Assembly (NCBI RefSeq): GCF_963675165.1
Contig: NC_087377.1
Coordinates: 592,501 to 656,500, forward strand
From: Halichondria panicea
Lineage: Eukaryota; Porifera; Demospongiae; Suberitida; Halichondriidae
Direction: 5' to 3'
DNA: 64,000 bases
The first letter of the stretch is position 1; each line of letters begins with the position of its first letter. Below the pieces are notes generated by a model, which was given only the letters and a program-made list of their open reading frames with translations, ran no database searches and was not told where the DNA came from. Positions 33,115 through 44,710 of this stretch are shown one piece after another. The translations under genes were made by a program, and so were the position numbers.

Positions 33115-33226
33115 GTTAGTTTCGTTAACTTTCACAACAAGCTTGTACCAGTGTATACATTTTTAATTGTTACGATGTCAGCAAACAAACCCACAGCATT
33201 CTGTTTAAAACAACAGTAACTACATG

Positions 33227-33290
33227 CAATCAAATCAACCACAGAAGGACCACCACCAGTAGTCCAGTAGTTTCCTTGCCCAAGGGACTA
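33227..33290. repeat. Module C remnant flanking the CACTA-like insertion
   Basis: CAATCAAATCAACCACAGAAGG and the following GACCACCACCAGTAGTTTCC match module C at 12896-12945. The match ends at TTCCTTGCCCAAGG, after which the sequence is unrelated to the other copies. It is the right flank of the insertion. Confidence 0.75.
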
Positions 33291-34388
33291 ATACAATAAG
33301 GGCATAATAAACTAAAGGGACCCTGTGACTGTGAGTACCATTAACTAATCTAGCACAGAAGTAATCAACCAGAATGTGTGGGATGATTCAACAACAGTAG
33401 ACTCACAGAGACAACACCTCCTTGCTCTTGAAGACCTCGTCGACTCCAGTTGCAACAAGCCTGGCACGCAAGGCTTGCACAAGTGCTCAAGACTACTCTT
33501 CACTAATCCAGTCAAAAGCTACAGTTCCCTTGGCACACCTACAGTTTAGTTAAAGCCTGAACTTACCAATTCCATGTGCAGTAGGCACAGAGTTAAGATC
33601 CTAAAAAAGCTGTCATAACAGATTAGCATAAGCAGCAGTTGTCTAACTATATTATAGCTAGCTATTCTAATGATCCTAGCTATTAAACTAACTATTGGAA
33701 CTGATAACGAGATCCCAATTATGGCAGGATCCTGTGCTGCTTTCCCTTTAGGCAGTTACTAACGGCAGAGTGCTCCCTCAATAGACTGGAGTGCCATGAG
33801 TAATCCATCTTTGCACCCCGAAGGCTGGTTCGACAATGGTTTCAAGAACAAGAAGATGCTGTCCTGCGACCCGACTGTTGAAGAACCTTCCACACACATT
33901 CTGATTGATTACTTCAGTGCTATGGACACCATCCCTCCTCCTTCCCCCCCCCCCCACCAAAGGGTTCAAGGCCATGCAGGTAATATACTCTTAGCCATGC
34001 GTATTTAAAACAGTACACAAAAAGCGTTGTCGACACGAGTTTAGCCGTGCATACATGCATTTAACGTGCGCTTTGCTGGCAAGTATGTATCTATTAAGCT
34101 GCATGCATGACCTACACACCTCACAGTCAAGAAGGGGCCACCACACTTAGACACACGGAATACCAGAACATAAACCTTCCACTCTCAACAAACAAAGCAA
34201 CACCGATACACTCAAAGGCCAGAGAGTGAACAATCGAATGCAACAAGATACACACACACCACATGCAACAAGCTACACACAAGATGAACATGCAGACGTA
34301 TAGTTTCAACTTACAAATGACTCCTGCAGCCTGCACTGCTTCCGATGATCCAGCTCTATCTTTCCATGGCTGGATATTCGCGATGGTT
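33291..34388. other. Non-repeated stretch without a recognised gene
   Basis: Mixed AT-rich sequence. A short plus-strand open stretch at 33796-34008 and its opposite-strand shadow have no recognisable family and no clear splice borders; a C10 tract at 33946 follows. I see no supported gene here. Confidence 0.4.
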
Positions 34389-34536
34389 CTGCAACACAGT
34401 AAAAGGCCTGCGCTGTTTCTGCAACACAGCCTGGTGAAATGCTCGCGATGTTCTGCAACACAGTGGAAAGCTCGCGCTGTTTCTGCAACACACTGGATGG
34501 TTCGCGATGTTTTTGTATCACGGCTGCAAAAAAATC
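34389..34536. repeat. CTGCAACACAG tandem repeat (about 5 degenerate ~33-bp units)
   Basis: Units run CTGCAACACAGTGGAAAGCT followed by CGCGATGTTT or CGCGCTGTTT. Two-unit versions occur at 17087-17150, 47758-47820 and 57411-57455 in module D. Downstream, the sequence CCTAGCGTAACATTCCTGCA to the donor-like CACTCGCTCTTCCAG region near 34590-34665 also matches module D (17215-17290), so this is a diverged D-related fragment. Confidence 0.7.
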
Positions 34537-34816
34537 AAGTCAATAGCAATCAATAAAACATGACCAAATAGACAGCTTCAAAAAAGGCTTCCTAGCGTAA
34601 CATTCCTGCAAACATGCGAGCTACAAGCAAGCAAAGAAACTCACCTCTTCCAGCAACACACTTCGCTTCTTCTTCAACGAGCATGCTGACTATAAAAGGG
34701 GCGTGCCCTGGGCACTCGAGGCGGAAATGATTAAATATGGCCGCGTGCGGTAAACTCTCTGGCCTCTTTTGCTTCACTGCTCGCTTCATGCACGCATGGT
34801 TTTACTTTGATACGCC

Positions 34817-34825
34817 CCTTATACC
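34817..34825. repeat. Left 9-bp target-site duplication
   Basis: CCTTATACC directly before the left inverted end TAGCCTCC. The identical 9 bases follow the right end at 36484-36492. Confidence 0.85.
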
Positions 34826-36483
34826 TAGCCTCCTTCGCAGCCTCTCCTTTTTCTGTTCTTTGTCACAGAAGAGAAATATTGGAGGAACAAAGAAAGAAAG
34901 AAGGAAGCAACTAAGAAAAAGGAGAGCTGCCTTGCTAAGTCCCGTGATCCCCTACTGAAGTAGACAAATTTTAACGAGCGTGGGCGAGAGAAAACCTCAA
35001 TAACTGTCCTCCCACACAGTACTTGGAGCGCATTTACCAGGAACATAATCTGTTATGAACAGTACAGTGCAGTACAGTGCAGTAGAGTCAGCCTTCGTGA
35101 GACCTTTAGTCAGTAGAGGAAGTATGAAAGACTAGAGTAGAGTAGACTATACTGCTGTAATAATTATATCTACTAATCAAGTGGGTCTGTTCTGAACTCA
35201 GGAAAAAAACTGAGCTAAATTTAGATATTTAGTCTCTTTAGTCTTTACTAGGTAAGCCCTCGTCTACGATGTTGATTCTGGCTTACTATCTACAATGCTA
35301 ACAGCTTTTATTTAGAGTTTGCAATGCGTAGGCTCTGTCAGGCTCCGCCTAGTTGGGCGGAGTCCAACCAACGCTGGTTGGACTCCGCCCAACTAGGCTC
35401 CGCCCAGCTAGTGATTGCCCACGTTCATTTTCACTTGTGTACCACTCAGTCTGCCCTAAATGTTGTAAGACAGGAAGTGCTACAAGTTGCCTCATGAATA
35501 TATTAATGAGAACAGTTTTTCTTTGTTTCTGATAAAAGTAAAGGTTTTTAGAGCTATCTAAGTTGAAATATGTAATAAGAAGACAGTTTAACATACGATA
35601 AACACTTTAAAATATGAATTTGGGTCAAACTGGCATTAAGTTGTGAAAACGATTGCGGAAAGTTCGAGAGTTTGAGCAAGCTGTTCACCATCAACGTAGC
35701 AAGCTAAAAATTGGTTGATCAAATCAAAAGGATCTAAATTACAACATATTCAAGGTAAATGCCATACAAATGAATGGTGTTTGCAAAGCAGTTACACAAA
35801 CTTTGAAATAAATACACAACTTGGCAATAGCATAGAACACTTCATGAATGACTTCAAGCCTTCTAGCTTGCTGCTAAGCATGCACATGCATCAGATGCAC
35901 TAGTTGATCCTTTAGGCAGTCTCTGGTTCTATTCACATCTGGAGATATGCAGCCATGAGTTCCACCAACCACAGAGATTATTCAGAATGAGCTAACTTTG
36001 AGAGTTTGCGCAAGCTGTTCACACTATCTCAATCCAGTCCAAACTTGCTGAGTCAATACATTCCATATTGAACTAATTTATCTCCTAGTAACAAGTTCTA
36101 GTTCAGTAAATGGTCTGTGTTATGAGCTTTGGAAATTCAGAAAAAATCACCCTTCACTACAATCTGACAGAGTTGTAGGGTGCATCATTATGAATCTCAT
36201 TATAAAATTATGAATTCATTAAAACAATGTTTTTGTGATGTCATCCTTATGAATACCATTAAAATACTTGTGGTATGTATTTCCTGTCTTGTCTTGCAAA
36301 TACTGAAAACTTGGGGGTCTTAGGGCAGACTGACTTGTCTACCGTCACCCAACTTAGCAAGGCAGGCTCTCCTTTTTCTTAGTCTCTTCCTTCTTTCTTT
36401 CTTTGTTCCTCCAATTAGTCCCGTATTTTATCTTATTGAACTATGACAAAGAACAGAAAAAGGAGAGGCTGCAAAGGAGGCTA
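34826..36483. mobile_element. Mutator-like non-autonomous DNA transposon (1658 bp)
   Basis: Begins TAGCCTCCTTCGCAGCCTCT and ends with its reverse complement carrying one mismatch (C to T) in the first 36 bases. The inverted ends run to about 34937 and back to about 36353, sharing CTTTTTCTGTTCTTTGTCA and, after a variable ~20-nt spacer, TTGGAGGAACAAAG and GAAAGAAAGAAGGAAG. The exact 9-bp flanking duplication CCTTATACC and the long ends fit the Mutator (MuDR) superfamily; Merlin elements also make 8-9 bp duplications but have short ends. No transposase frame is present inside, so it would need an enzyme from elsewhere. It lies just upstream of the DDE gene at 36552. Confidence 0.85.
35347..35398. 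repeat. Perfect 24-bp inverted repeat with 4-nt loop
   Basis: Left arm 35347-35370 (GCCTAGTTGGGCGGAGTCCA then ACCA), loop ACGC, right arm 35375-35398 is the exact reverse complement. It is GC-rich against an AT-rich background and lies inside the Mutator-like element. As RNA it would form a very stable hairpin; as DNA it could extrude a cruciform. Followed by a partial extra GGCTCCGCCCAGCTAG. Confidence 0.9.
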
Positions 36484-36492
36484 CCTTATACC
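36484..36492. repeat. Right 9-bp target-site duplication
   Basis: CCTTATACC directly after the right end GGAGGCTA, identical to 34817-34825. Confidence 0.85.
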
Positions 36493-36551
36493 TGCATGCA
36501 TGTAGCACCTTGGCTCACAAGATACTTTGTTCAAAAAAAAGCAAAAAAAAA

Positions 36552-39146
36552 ATGGCTGAAAGATGTGACAACTCTCGTTCTCTACCCAAGAAGAAGCGTG
36601 CTAGGCATGGTTTTCGGTACCAAATGGAGCTGAATTTCGATACTGAAGATGTAAAGCAGGCTTTTGTAGCTAGGATAGATAGGGCAAAGCGTTCTCTTGC
36701 TGCTACAGCTAGAGGCTCATTGCCCTTGGACAGCAGAGAGCTTATTTCTGTCCTGTTGGACAAGTTGGAGCAGGAGCAGGAGCAGGCAGGTGCTGTTCCT
36801 GAGAGAGAAGACCTACAATCTGATAAATCCAAAGTCTTCCCAATGTTGGAGAATTCAGGTTTGTGTGTGTCAATAGCTTTGTATAAAGATGTTACTTCTT
36901 GTTTAGGAATATTTACTAGCAATACTGACGCTAGTGATGAACAGTTGTTCGTGTGTGAACTGAAGACTTTGTTCACTGGCCTATCCCAAGCATGTGACCA
37001 GTGCCAATCTTATTGTCGTAGGCCGACCAATTTACGCCAGGTATTTCTGATCCAATAGACCCCAATACATGATGTATGCAATATAATATTGTTTTTCAGA
37101 ACGGGCATGTTGTCCGATTTGAATTCAAATGTGGAAAATGTGGAAAGCGACAGTGGTGGGCTAGCTCGCGAACACTCGGTGGACGATACCTTGTCAATCA
37201 AAAGTGAGTATAATTCCATACGTTTTCAAGATTAACTTGGAATCCTATTTATTGCAGGATCGTCCATGCTTTTACTTGTGCTGGAGTTCTCCCAAGCCAG
37301 TACCTTCACTTTAGTAGTCATGCTGGCTTGGGAAAAGTTAGTTCATGGTATATTTCATCAAGTGAGTGTATGTTATAATTGTACTCTTACAAAACACTGT
37401 CACGTTACAGTGTACAAGAAAGGTGGATACTTAGACGTCGTGAACGCTTGTGCCAAGGCATCCATGTTGAGAGCGATTGACGAAGTGAAGGCATTGCCTG
37501 GTTACTCGCAGGACGGTGAGGTAATGAATTCTTATGTGCTAGTTTTGTTTTTGTTTTTCAGTAATGACTTTATCAATAGTGGGTAATAACAGATGCTCGC
37601 CACGACTCAACAGCAAATGCTTATAACACGACTGTTCCCTGTCTCTCGGGAAGGTAAACTAATTATTTTCATTATCTACAAGTGTGCTGCTGTCGTTTAT
37701 CATAATTTTTATGAAAATTATCTTTTTCTAGTACAAAAAGAATTGTTGGGTGTTCGACTGTTTCCAGGAAAGAACACATCTGTGCTCAGACTCGAGAAGT
37801 AGCGTGTACTAAGATAGTTCTTCCGGAAGTCATAGATAAAGGTATGTTCAAGCATCAACATTATGAGGTTGTGTTTATTTTTTGTGGATATTATGTCTTG
37901 AGCAGGTCTCAATATTGTTGAAGTAGCACATGATAATCAGCCTGTAGTCAAGAGATTTGTCACTGATGATCTCAACCTTACAAACTCGTACGACACATGG
38001 CATGGTAAGTGTGTAGAATCTCAAATCTCAATTATTACCGTGTCCGTGTATTTTCAGGCACTAAGAATGTAGCGAAGAAGATGAAGAAAGTAGCAATTGG
38101 GACCAAAAAGGCTCAAGGAAAGACGTGGTTTCCAGAGTTATCTGACAAACGTAAGCTTTGATTATAAAAGTGCTCAGTAACATAAAAATATTTGTCAATA
38201 GGTAAAAGTACGAAAGTTCACTTGTACTACTGTATGAAGAACTGTGAGCAGTCAGCAGACAATCTAAGAAAGAACATTCTGAATATCGTTAAACATTATC
38301 AGGTGAGTGTGTATGATAACAAGTTGTCCGTACTCTGTACACCAATAACATTTATAATCGTGTTCTCAGAACGAGCACTCAGATTGTAACGAAGCGTCCC
38401 CCTGTAAGCGTCCAGGGTACAAGCCCACGAAGATAAAACTAGAGGATCCTCTTGCAATCGAGTCATTCACGTCAGCACTAAAAGACACCCTTATTTACAA
38501 GAATGCCGAATCATATTGTCGAGGTTATTGTTTATTATTATATATTATTATATATTGTTGAGGTTTTTTTCTAATTATATTAAAATTCATATGATGTTGT
38601 TTTTACAGTGTCGAGACACATTCTGGGTGGAGTCTTTCAATCACCAGCTGCTCACATACATCTCGAAACGTGTACACTTTGCGGAAGCTACATTCAACAT
38701 GAGAATGAACCTTGCTATTATGGACTGGGTACGTTATTCTGGCTAATAATGTATGTGTGACTGTACATTCATTCATTTGTTTACTTCAGAACGAGAATGT
38801 ACGTAGAGGGTGTACAAGTGAACGACTGGTTCAGGACATGAGAAGACCGGATCGTAGGACTCCCGTAAGAGTGCTGAAGGAAAAATCGTTCAACTTTGCC
38901 GAAGAATATGGGAGAATTACGAGCAGCAGAGAAAAGTTGACCTCAGGTACTGCGTAATATATTTTATGTGCAATCTACATAATTTATTTTACATATAATT
39001 TTATAATTTTGCTACATGTATATATGTGCAGTGAGTTTGTAGAGGACGTGCAACCTGAGCAATCAGATGAGCCAGTAGATGAAAACGAGGACCTATTAAA
39101 CGATGGTGTACATGTACTTGACGAAGGTCTTTATGAAGACATATAA
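36552..39146 (+). CDS. Zinc-ribbon / DDE transposase-like protein, 14 exons, one apparent frameshift
   Basis: Exons: 36552-36858, 36907-37040, 37100-37203, 37258-37361, 37411-37520, 37580-37653, 37732-37841, 37906-38004, 38058-38150, 38202-38302, 38370-38523, 38616-38728, 38790-38946, 39032-39146. Introns are 48-92 nt. The coding sum, 1775 nt, is one short of a multiple of three. The break is in exon 13 near 38910, where EEYGRIT should read through to a frame giving VDLSEFVEDVQPE. Features: basic start (PKKKRARHG), zinc ribbon (CDQCQSYC, later CGKCGKRQWW), a helix region, then acidic blocks TDARHDSTANAY, VAHDNQ and DTFWVESFNHQ that fit D, D and E positions of an RNase-H-type transposase. It resembles a family of uncharacterised coral, echinoderm and fish proteins. 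A domesticated gene or a recent transposon gene are both possible. The end is acidic (DENEDLLNDG). Confidence 0.65.
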
Positions 39147-39329
39147 AGTAAGTATGTATCCGTGCAAATTTTGACTAGCCAATCAGCATTTTATATTTGC
39201 ATTTTACATAATTAAACAATAAAGGAAGTAGAAGACTGGAAGTCTGTGTATGGAACTCCATCTGGATTTGGGAATCGTTCACGCACCTCCTGGAAAAGGT
39301 ATATAGCAATTGATCGTACTTGCACTGTA
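39147..39329. other. Spacer with an exon-like piece
   Basis: Between the DDE gene and module A. A plus-strand stretch at about 39225-39298 reads EVEDWKSVYGTPSGFGNRS and ends at a possible donor GTATAT. I do not recognise it; it may belong to the same lost gene as the exon-like pieces of module A that follow. Confidence 0.3.
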
Positions 39330-39702
39330 AAGTGGGCATCATTTATAACTTACTCAATCATTGCAGCTCAAGTTGAAATAAAAATGTTTAAGATAATAAT
39401 TGTTATGGTGGAATTATCTACTAGTGAGTGAGTGGTCTGATTGTTCTCTCACTTGTTAGATTCGTGAGGGTCAGTTGTTCCCTCTGTTGGATGCTGATGA
39501 TGATCCACCCATTGGACGTCAGATAAAAATACAATCGACCTAAGAAACTGTGAGTACTGCCGCGTGCAGAGTGTGACTCTTTCCCTGACCAAACTTTGAT
39601 CTCTCTTTCCCTGACCAAACTTTGATCTGAGCATATTCATGTGATAGGCCTTATCTAACAGTGCTTGGAATAGTTATTCGCTGTACTCCCCCCTAGTGTT
39701 TA
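39330..39702. repeat. Module A, 3' part (copy 3)
   Basis: From TTGCAGCTCAAGTTGA the sequence matches 4627-4938, including the EGQLFPLLDADDDPPIG piece. There is a local duplication of CTTTCCCTGACCAAACTTTG at 39580-39622. The 5' two thirds of module A are absent. Confidence 0.75.
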
Positions 39703-41775
39703 CGTTCCCGTGGGTGGGTTCAATTCACTAGCAATAGTTTGCGTTCCCGTGAGTGGGTTCAATTCACTAGCAATAGTTTTGCGTTCCCGTGGGTGGGTTC
39801 AATTCACTAGCAATAGTTTTGCGTTCCCGTGGGTGGGTTCAATTCACTAGCAATAGTTTTGCGTTCCCGTGAGTGGGTTCAATTCACTAGCAATAGTTTT
39901 GCGTTCCCGTGAGTGGTCACTAGCAATAGTTTTGCGTTCCCGTGAGTGGGTTCAATTAATTCACTAGCAATAGTTTTACGTTCCCGTGAGTGGGTTCAAT
40001 TCACTAGCAATAGTTTTGCGTTCCCGTGAGTGGGTTCAATTCACTAGCAATAGTTTTGCGTTCCCGTGAGTGGGTTCAATTCACTAGCAATAGTTTTGCG
40101 TTCCCGTGGGTGGGTTCAATTCACTAGCAATAGTTTTACGTTCCCGTGAGTGGGTTCAATTCACTAGCAATAGTTTTACGTTCCGTGAGTGGGTTCAATT
40201 CACTAGCAATAGTTTTAAGTTCCCGTGAGTGGTCACTAGCAATAGTTTTGCGTTCCCATGAGTGGGTTCAATTCACTAGCAATAGTTTTGCGTTCCCGTG
40301 GGTGGGTTCAATTCACTAGCAATAGTTTTAAGTTCTCCTGAGTGGTCACTAGCAATAGTTTTGCGTTCCCATGAGTGGGTTCAATTCACTAGCAATAGTT
40401 TTGCGTTCCCGTGGGTGGGTTCAATTCACTAGCAATAGTTTTAAGTTCTCGTGAGTGGTCACTAGCAATAGTTTTGCGTTCCTTCAATTCACTAGCAATA
40501 GTTTTAAGTTCCTGTGAGTGGTCACTAGCAATAGTTTTGCGTTCCCGTGGGTGGGTTCAATTCACTAGCAATAGTTTTGCGTTCCCGTGAGTGGGTTCAA
40601 TTCACTAGCAATAGTTTTACGTTCCGTGAGTGGGTTCAATTCACCAGCAATAGTTTTACGTTCCCGTGAGTGGGTTCAATTCACTAGCAATAGTTTTGCG
40701 TTCTCGTAAGTGGGTTCAATTCACTAGCAATAGTTTTGCATTCCCTTGAGTGGGTTCAATTCACTAGCAATAGTTTTACGTTCCCGTGAGTGGGTTCAAT
40801 TCACTAGCAATAGTTTTAAGTTCCCGTGAGTGGGTTCAATTCACTAGCAATAGTTTTGCGTTCCCGTGAGTGGGTTCAATTCACTAGCAATAGTTTTGCG
40901 TTCCCGTGAGTGGGTTCAATTCACTAGCAATAGTTTTACGTTCCCGTGGGTGGGTTCAATTCACCAGTAATAGTTTTACGTTCCCGTGAGTGGGTTCAAT
41001 TCACCAGCAATAGTTTTACGTTCCCGTGAGTGGGTTCAATTCACTAGCAATAGTTTTAAGTTCTCGTGACTGGTCACTAGCAATAGTTTTGCGTTCCCGT
41101 GGGTGGGTTCAATTCACTAGCAATAGTTTTGCGTTCCCGTGGGTGGGTTCAATTCACTAGCAATAGTTTTGCGTTCCCGTGAGTGGGTTCAATTCACTAG
41201 CAATAGTTTTGCGTTCCCGTGAGTGGGTTCAATTCACTAGCAATAGTTTTGCGTTCCCGTGAGTGGGTTCAATTCACTAGCAATAGTTTTGCGTTCCCGT
41301 GAGTGGGTTCAATTCACTAGCAATAGTTTTGCGTTCCAGTGAGTGGGTTCAATTCACTAGCAATAGTTTTGCGTTCCCGTGAGTGGGTTCAATTCGCTAG
41401 CAATAGTTTTGCGTTCCCTTGAGTGGGTTCAATTCACTAGCAATAGTTTTACGTTCCCGTGGGTGGATTCAATTCACTAGCAATAGTTTCAAGTTTCCGT
41501 GAGTGGGTTAAATTCACTAGCAATAGTTTTACGTTCCCGTGAGTGGGTTCAATTTACTAGCAATAATTTTGCGTTCCCGTCAGTGGGTTCAATTCACTAG
41601 CAATAGTTTTGCGTTCCCGTGAGTGGGTTCAATTCACTAGCAATAGTTTTAAGTTCCCGTGAGTGGTCACTAGCAATAGTTTTGCGTTCCCATGAGTGGG
41701 TTCAATTCACTAGCAATAGTTTTACGTTCCCGTGAGTGGGTTCAATTCACTAGCAATAGTTTTACGTGTTTTGTA
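39703..41775 (+). repeat. 40-bp minisatellite, array 3 (about 51 units)
   Basis: Same unit and the same opening variant order as arrays 1 and 2, including the GAGTGGTCAC short unit and TTCAATTAATTCAC. The pair GTTCTCGTAAG and GCATTCCCTTGAG is at about 40703-40750. The array ends at TTTTACGTGTTTTGTAGTTTG, a 53-bp-type repeat box, with one more unit at 41827-41870. Confidence 0.97.
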
Positions 41776-43139
41776 GTTTGTGCTTTTTGCGCTGTACTCC
41801 CCCCTTGCATGTGTGACTGTGTTTAGTCACTAGCAATAGTTTTACGTTCCCGTGAGTGGAGGTTCAATAATTCACAACAGCTGCATTGTACCTCCTTGTT
41901 TTGTGTTTTTTATGCAAGTGCACTGAATGCGCTAGCGAAAGCTTAGGTTTTCTGAATGCTTAGAAACAGACCTTTCAAATGATACCATATTTATTTGATA
42001 TTTGCCAATTTAGTCCCCATGGTCCGAGGTCTAAAAATAACAAATTCAGGACCCGGATGAAATATTGGATTGAAACACATCATTTGAAATGTATTTTTCT
42101 AAGCTTTCGGAATATTATAAAATTTTTGACATGGATCAACTGTTATGGTGTTGAAAGACCCACCTTCCGTTTAATTCGTGAATCTTTCGGCTGTCATAAC
42201 TTAAATTCTGTGGATCGAAAGTCAAAAATGTTATGGTTTTCTGAATGCTTAGAAACAGACCTTTTAAATGGTACGGGTGGGTTAGGGTTAGGCTCCCGTG
42301 AGTGGACTGAATGCGCCAGCAAAAGTCTTAGGCTCCCGCGAGTTGGCTGAATGCGCCACGAAAATAACCCCACGAAAATTACCCGCTATATATACGATAG
42401 TTGGATGTTTTTTATGCGCTGTACTCCCCCCTTGTGTTGTATTTTTTATGTGAGTGCGCTAAATGCGCCAGTGAAAGTCTTAGGCTCTCGCGAGTTGGCT
42501 GAATGCACCAGCAAAAGTCTTAGGCTCTCGCAAGTTGGGCTGAATGCGCTAGCGAACGTCTTAGGCTCTCGCGAGAGGGCTGAATGCACCACGAAAATGA
42601 CCCGCTATACGATAGTTGGAATAGTTAGTATTTTTTATGCACTGTACTCCCCCCTTGCATGTGTGACGGTGTTTTGGGTTAGTTAGTGTTCACTTCTCTA
42701 TAATTACATACATGCATTAATTTGGGTGACAATTTGTGGGACATTATGATCATTGACGTGTGCAATAAATGATGTATATATACTGTGTGTGTGCAGGACT
42801 GAACACCAGCCCCCGGCATGTATCATGAGGGACGCTGTACAGAGATGTTAGGGCAAGTTCCTTTAATTAGATCGAGATATTGTAATTATTTCCTTCTTCC
42901 AGGTTGTCGGTCGCTAAATGTGCTTATAGTTGCCATGGAGATGGTAATTGACTGAAGTCATGTACCTACCTCTCGATAGAAGGAAACAAGGATTTGTCAA
43001 TAATTATAGTACTGTGATAAATAAATGTTTTGTCAACTTTGATTCTCTAAGATCATAATTATTCACAACTATAATTATACTATTGTTCTTGTTCTTACAA
43101 AACTTTAAATTATGTTACGTTGTTTCATATTAATTATAT
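41776..43139. repeat. Segmental-duplication module B, copy 3
   Basis: Diverged relative to copies 1 and 2 in the first 600 bp, with different indels near 41980-42300. The GCTGAATGCGCC tandem repeat is at 42296-42590. The rest (42600-43139) is close to 11340-11879. Confidence 0.7.
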
Positions 43140-44710
43140 ATTGAGTACAGCAGCCATTCAGTGTTAGGTAGTGCCAGACCATCAAACCATCACTTTGTCC
43201 ATCCATATATACACAACCATCAACCTACACAGAGAGCATGATCCGACTTGTCACACAACATAGCTAGCTACTTATCTGTGTGTATGTGGCTCCTCCACAA
43301 CCGTCAACCTACACAGAGAGCATGAGAGACATGCCACACGACATAGCTAGCTACTCATCTGTGTGTATGCTGTTACAGTGGCTCCTCCACACAATCAACC
43401 TACACAGAGAGCATGAGAGATACTGTACAGAATGGAACTACTTATCTTTTGCTGTGAAGAGACATCCACCTACACACCATAGAAGCCAGCCATACTTATC
43501 TTTATTGTCTCCATAGCTGCACACAAAACAATCAGGAGACACTATAAATGATAGTAGTGGGCGTTGAGATCTGAGCCCCTCCCCCACATCTCCAGTCAAG
43601 CCCCACCCCCTTCAGTACCTGCAATACATTATACAGTGATGAGGTTAGTAATCCTCCCTGGGTCCCAGAGCAGCATGGCTTGTCTGTACCTGGGGGAGAG
43701 AGGAGACAAAAGCAGTGAGAGAATGGAACACTAGTACAGTAGCTAGTAGGAGGAGCTGTGTGTGTGTGCATTGTGGCTGCAAGAGATGCATGGTTACATT
43801 GAGAGCAGCAGTTCAAACAAAACCATCCACTCCACACAATACAATACCAGCCAATCACCACCACAGATGACAACCATCAGCCTAGTATTATCAATACACA
43901 CACAATACATAATTATAACACCAGACAACAAAATTACACCCAAAGCTGTTTGTACTGTCCAGGGAAGAGATGAGAAATTCCCACAACAACAAATCAATTC
44001 AACAGTGAAGACCACCAATTAATTCAGATCATTATTATCATCATAATACCAGACCAGGAATGAATGCACTCCTGACCAGACAAATCATTATAAACAAATC
44101 ACACATCATCACCAATCCAGACTGTGCAACAAAATTTCGCAACCACAACAACCAATCAAATCATCCACAGAAGGACCACCACCAGTAGTTTCCTTGCACA
44201 ATATTTGGTTGCCAAAATGATGATCACCTTTGAGAAAAAATCACACACAAAACAAACACCAAATGCTAAAATCATAAAAAACTGTTCTAAAAATTAAATT
44301 CTAAACTATTTTTATCCCTGGGAACAGCTGTTGTTTGCTAGACTCTTCCAGGGCTTGCTGTGGAAAGCCCTTCTTGTTCACTCACTTTCTGGTCCTGTTT
44401 CTTACCATTGAATTTACTGTAGGAAAATACTCCCACTCACTACTTTCAGTCTGACATCTCTACCAATAGGTGTCAGCTGCAGCAGTCCTGCTTCCCTTGG
44501 CTGCTAAAGAATCTGGGTGGGGCTGCTGCTGGACTGAAGCTAGGACCCCTTCTAATTCTATCCACCGTCAAGGTACCCATATAAAGTAAAAAGCTTATAT
44601 CATACAGAAATTTTTTTGATACAGACACTTGAATACTACTGTTGTTTTTATACCACCCAACAAACACAAAATATTTATAACATGAACAAACATTTTTTAA
44701 TAATAATATA
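43140..44710. repeat. Segmental-duplication module C, copy 4
   Basis: Matches 11880-13510. The ~95-bp repeats are at 43200-43440, the PCCSGTQGGLLTSS minus-strand stretch at about 43620-43700, and the lead-in to piggyBac copy 3 follows. Confidence 0.7.

Larger units (their letters stand above)
27253..33226 (+). mobile_element. CACTA/EnSpm-like DNA transposon (right end probably truncated)
   Basis: Compared with uninterrupted module C (12900, 44155, 53825), the sequence ...ACAACCA|ATCAAATC... is split here by about 5.97 kb. The inserted DNA carries two divergent genes, a SAM-domain gene (minus) and a C2H2/transposase gene (plus). The left end has clustered GTGTCAAA-type subterminal repeats, as expected of CACTA elements. 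The right end shows neither these repeats nor a matching inverted terminus, and the transposase lacks its last part, so the right end seems lost. No clear target-site duplication could be defined. Superfamily assignment is from the transposase sequence and gene layout. Confidence 0.65.

Noticed and set aside
33796-34008. 70-codon plus-strand ORF with the antisense 65-codon ORF
   Set aside because: No recognised domain, ends in a C tract giving poly-proline, and no splice support; left as unassigned.
36515-36976. 153-codon minus-strand ORF
   Set aside because: Antisense of exons 1-2 of the DDE-like gene, crossing its intron.
27253-39146. LTR or LINE retrotransposon
   Set aside because: No reverse transcriptase motif (YxDD in a catalytic context), gag-like zinc knuckle array or long terminal repeats were found; the enzymes present are of DNA-transposon type.
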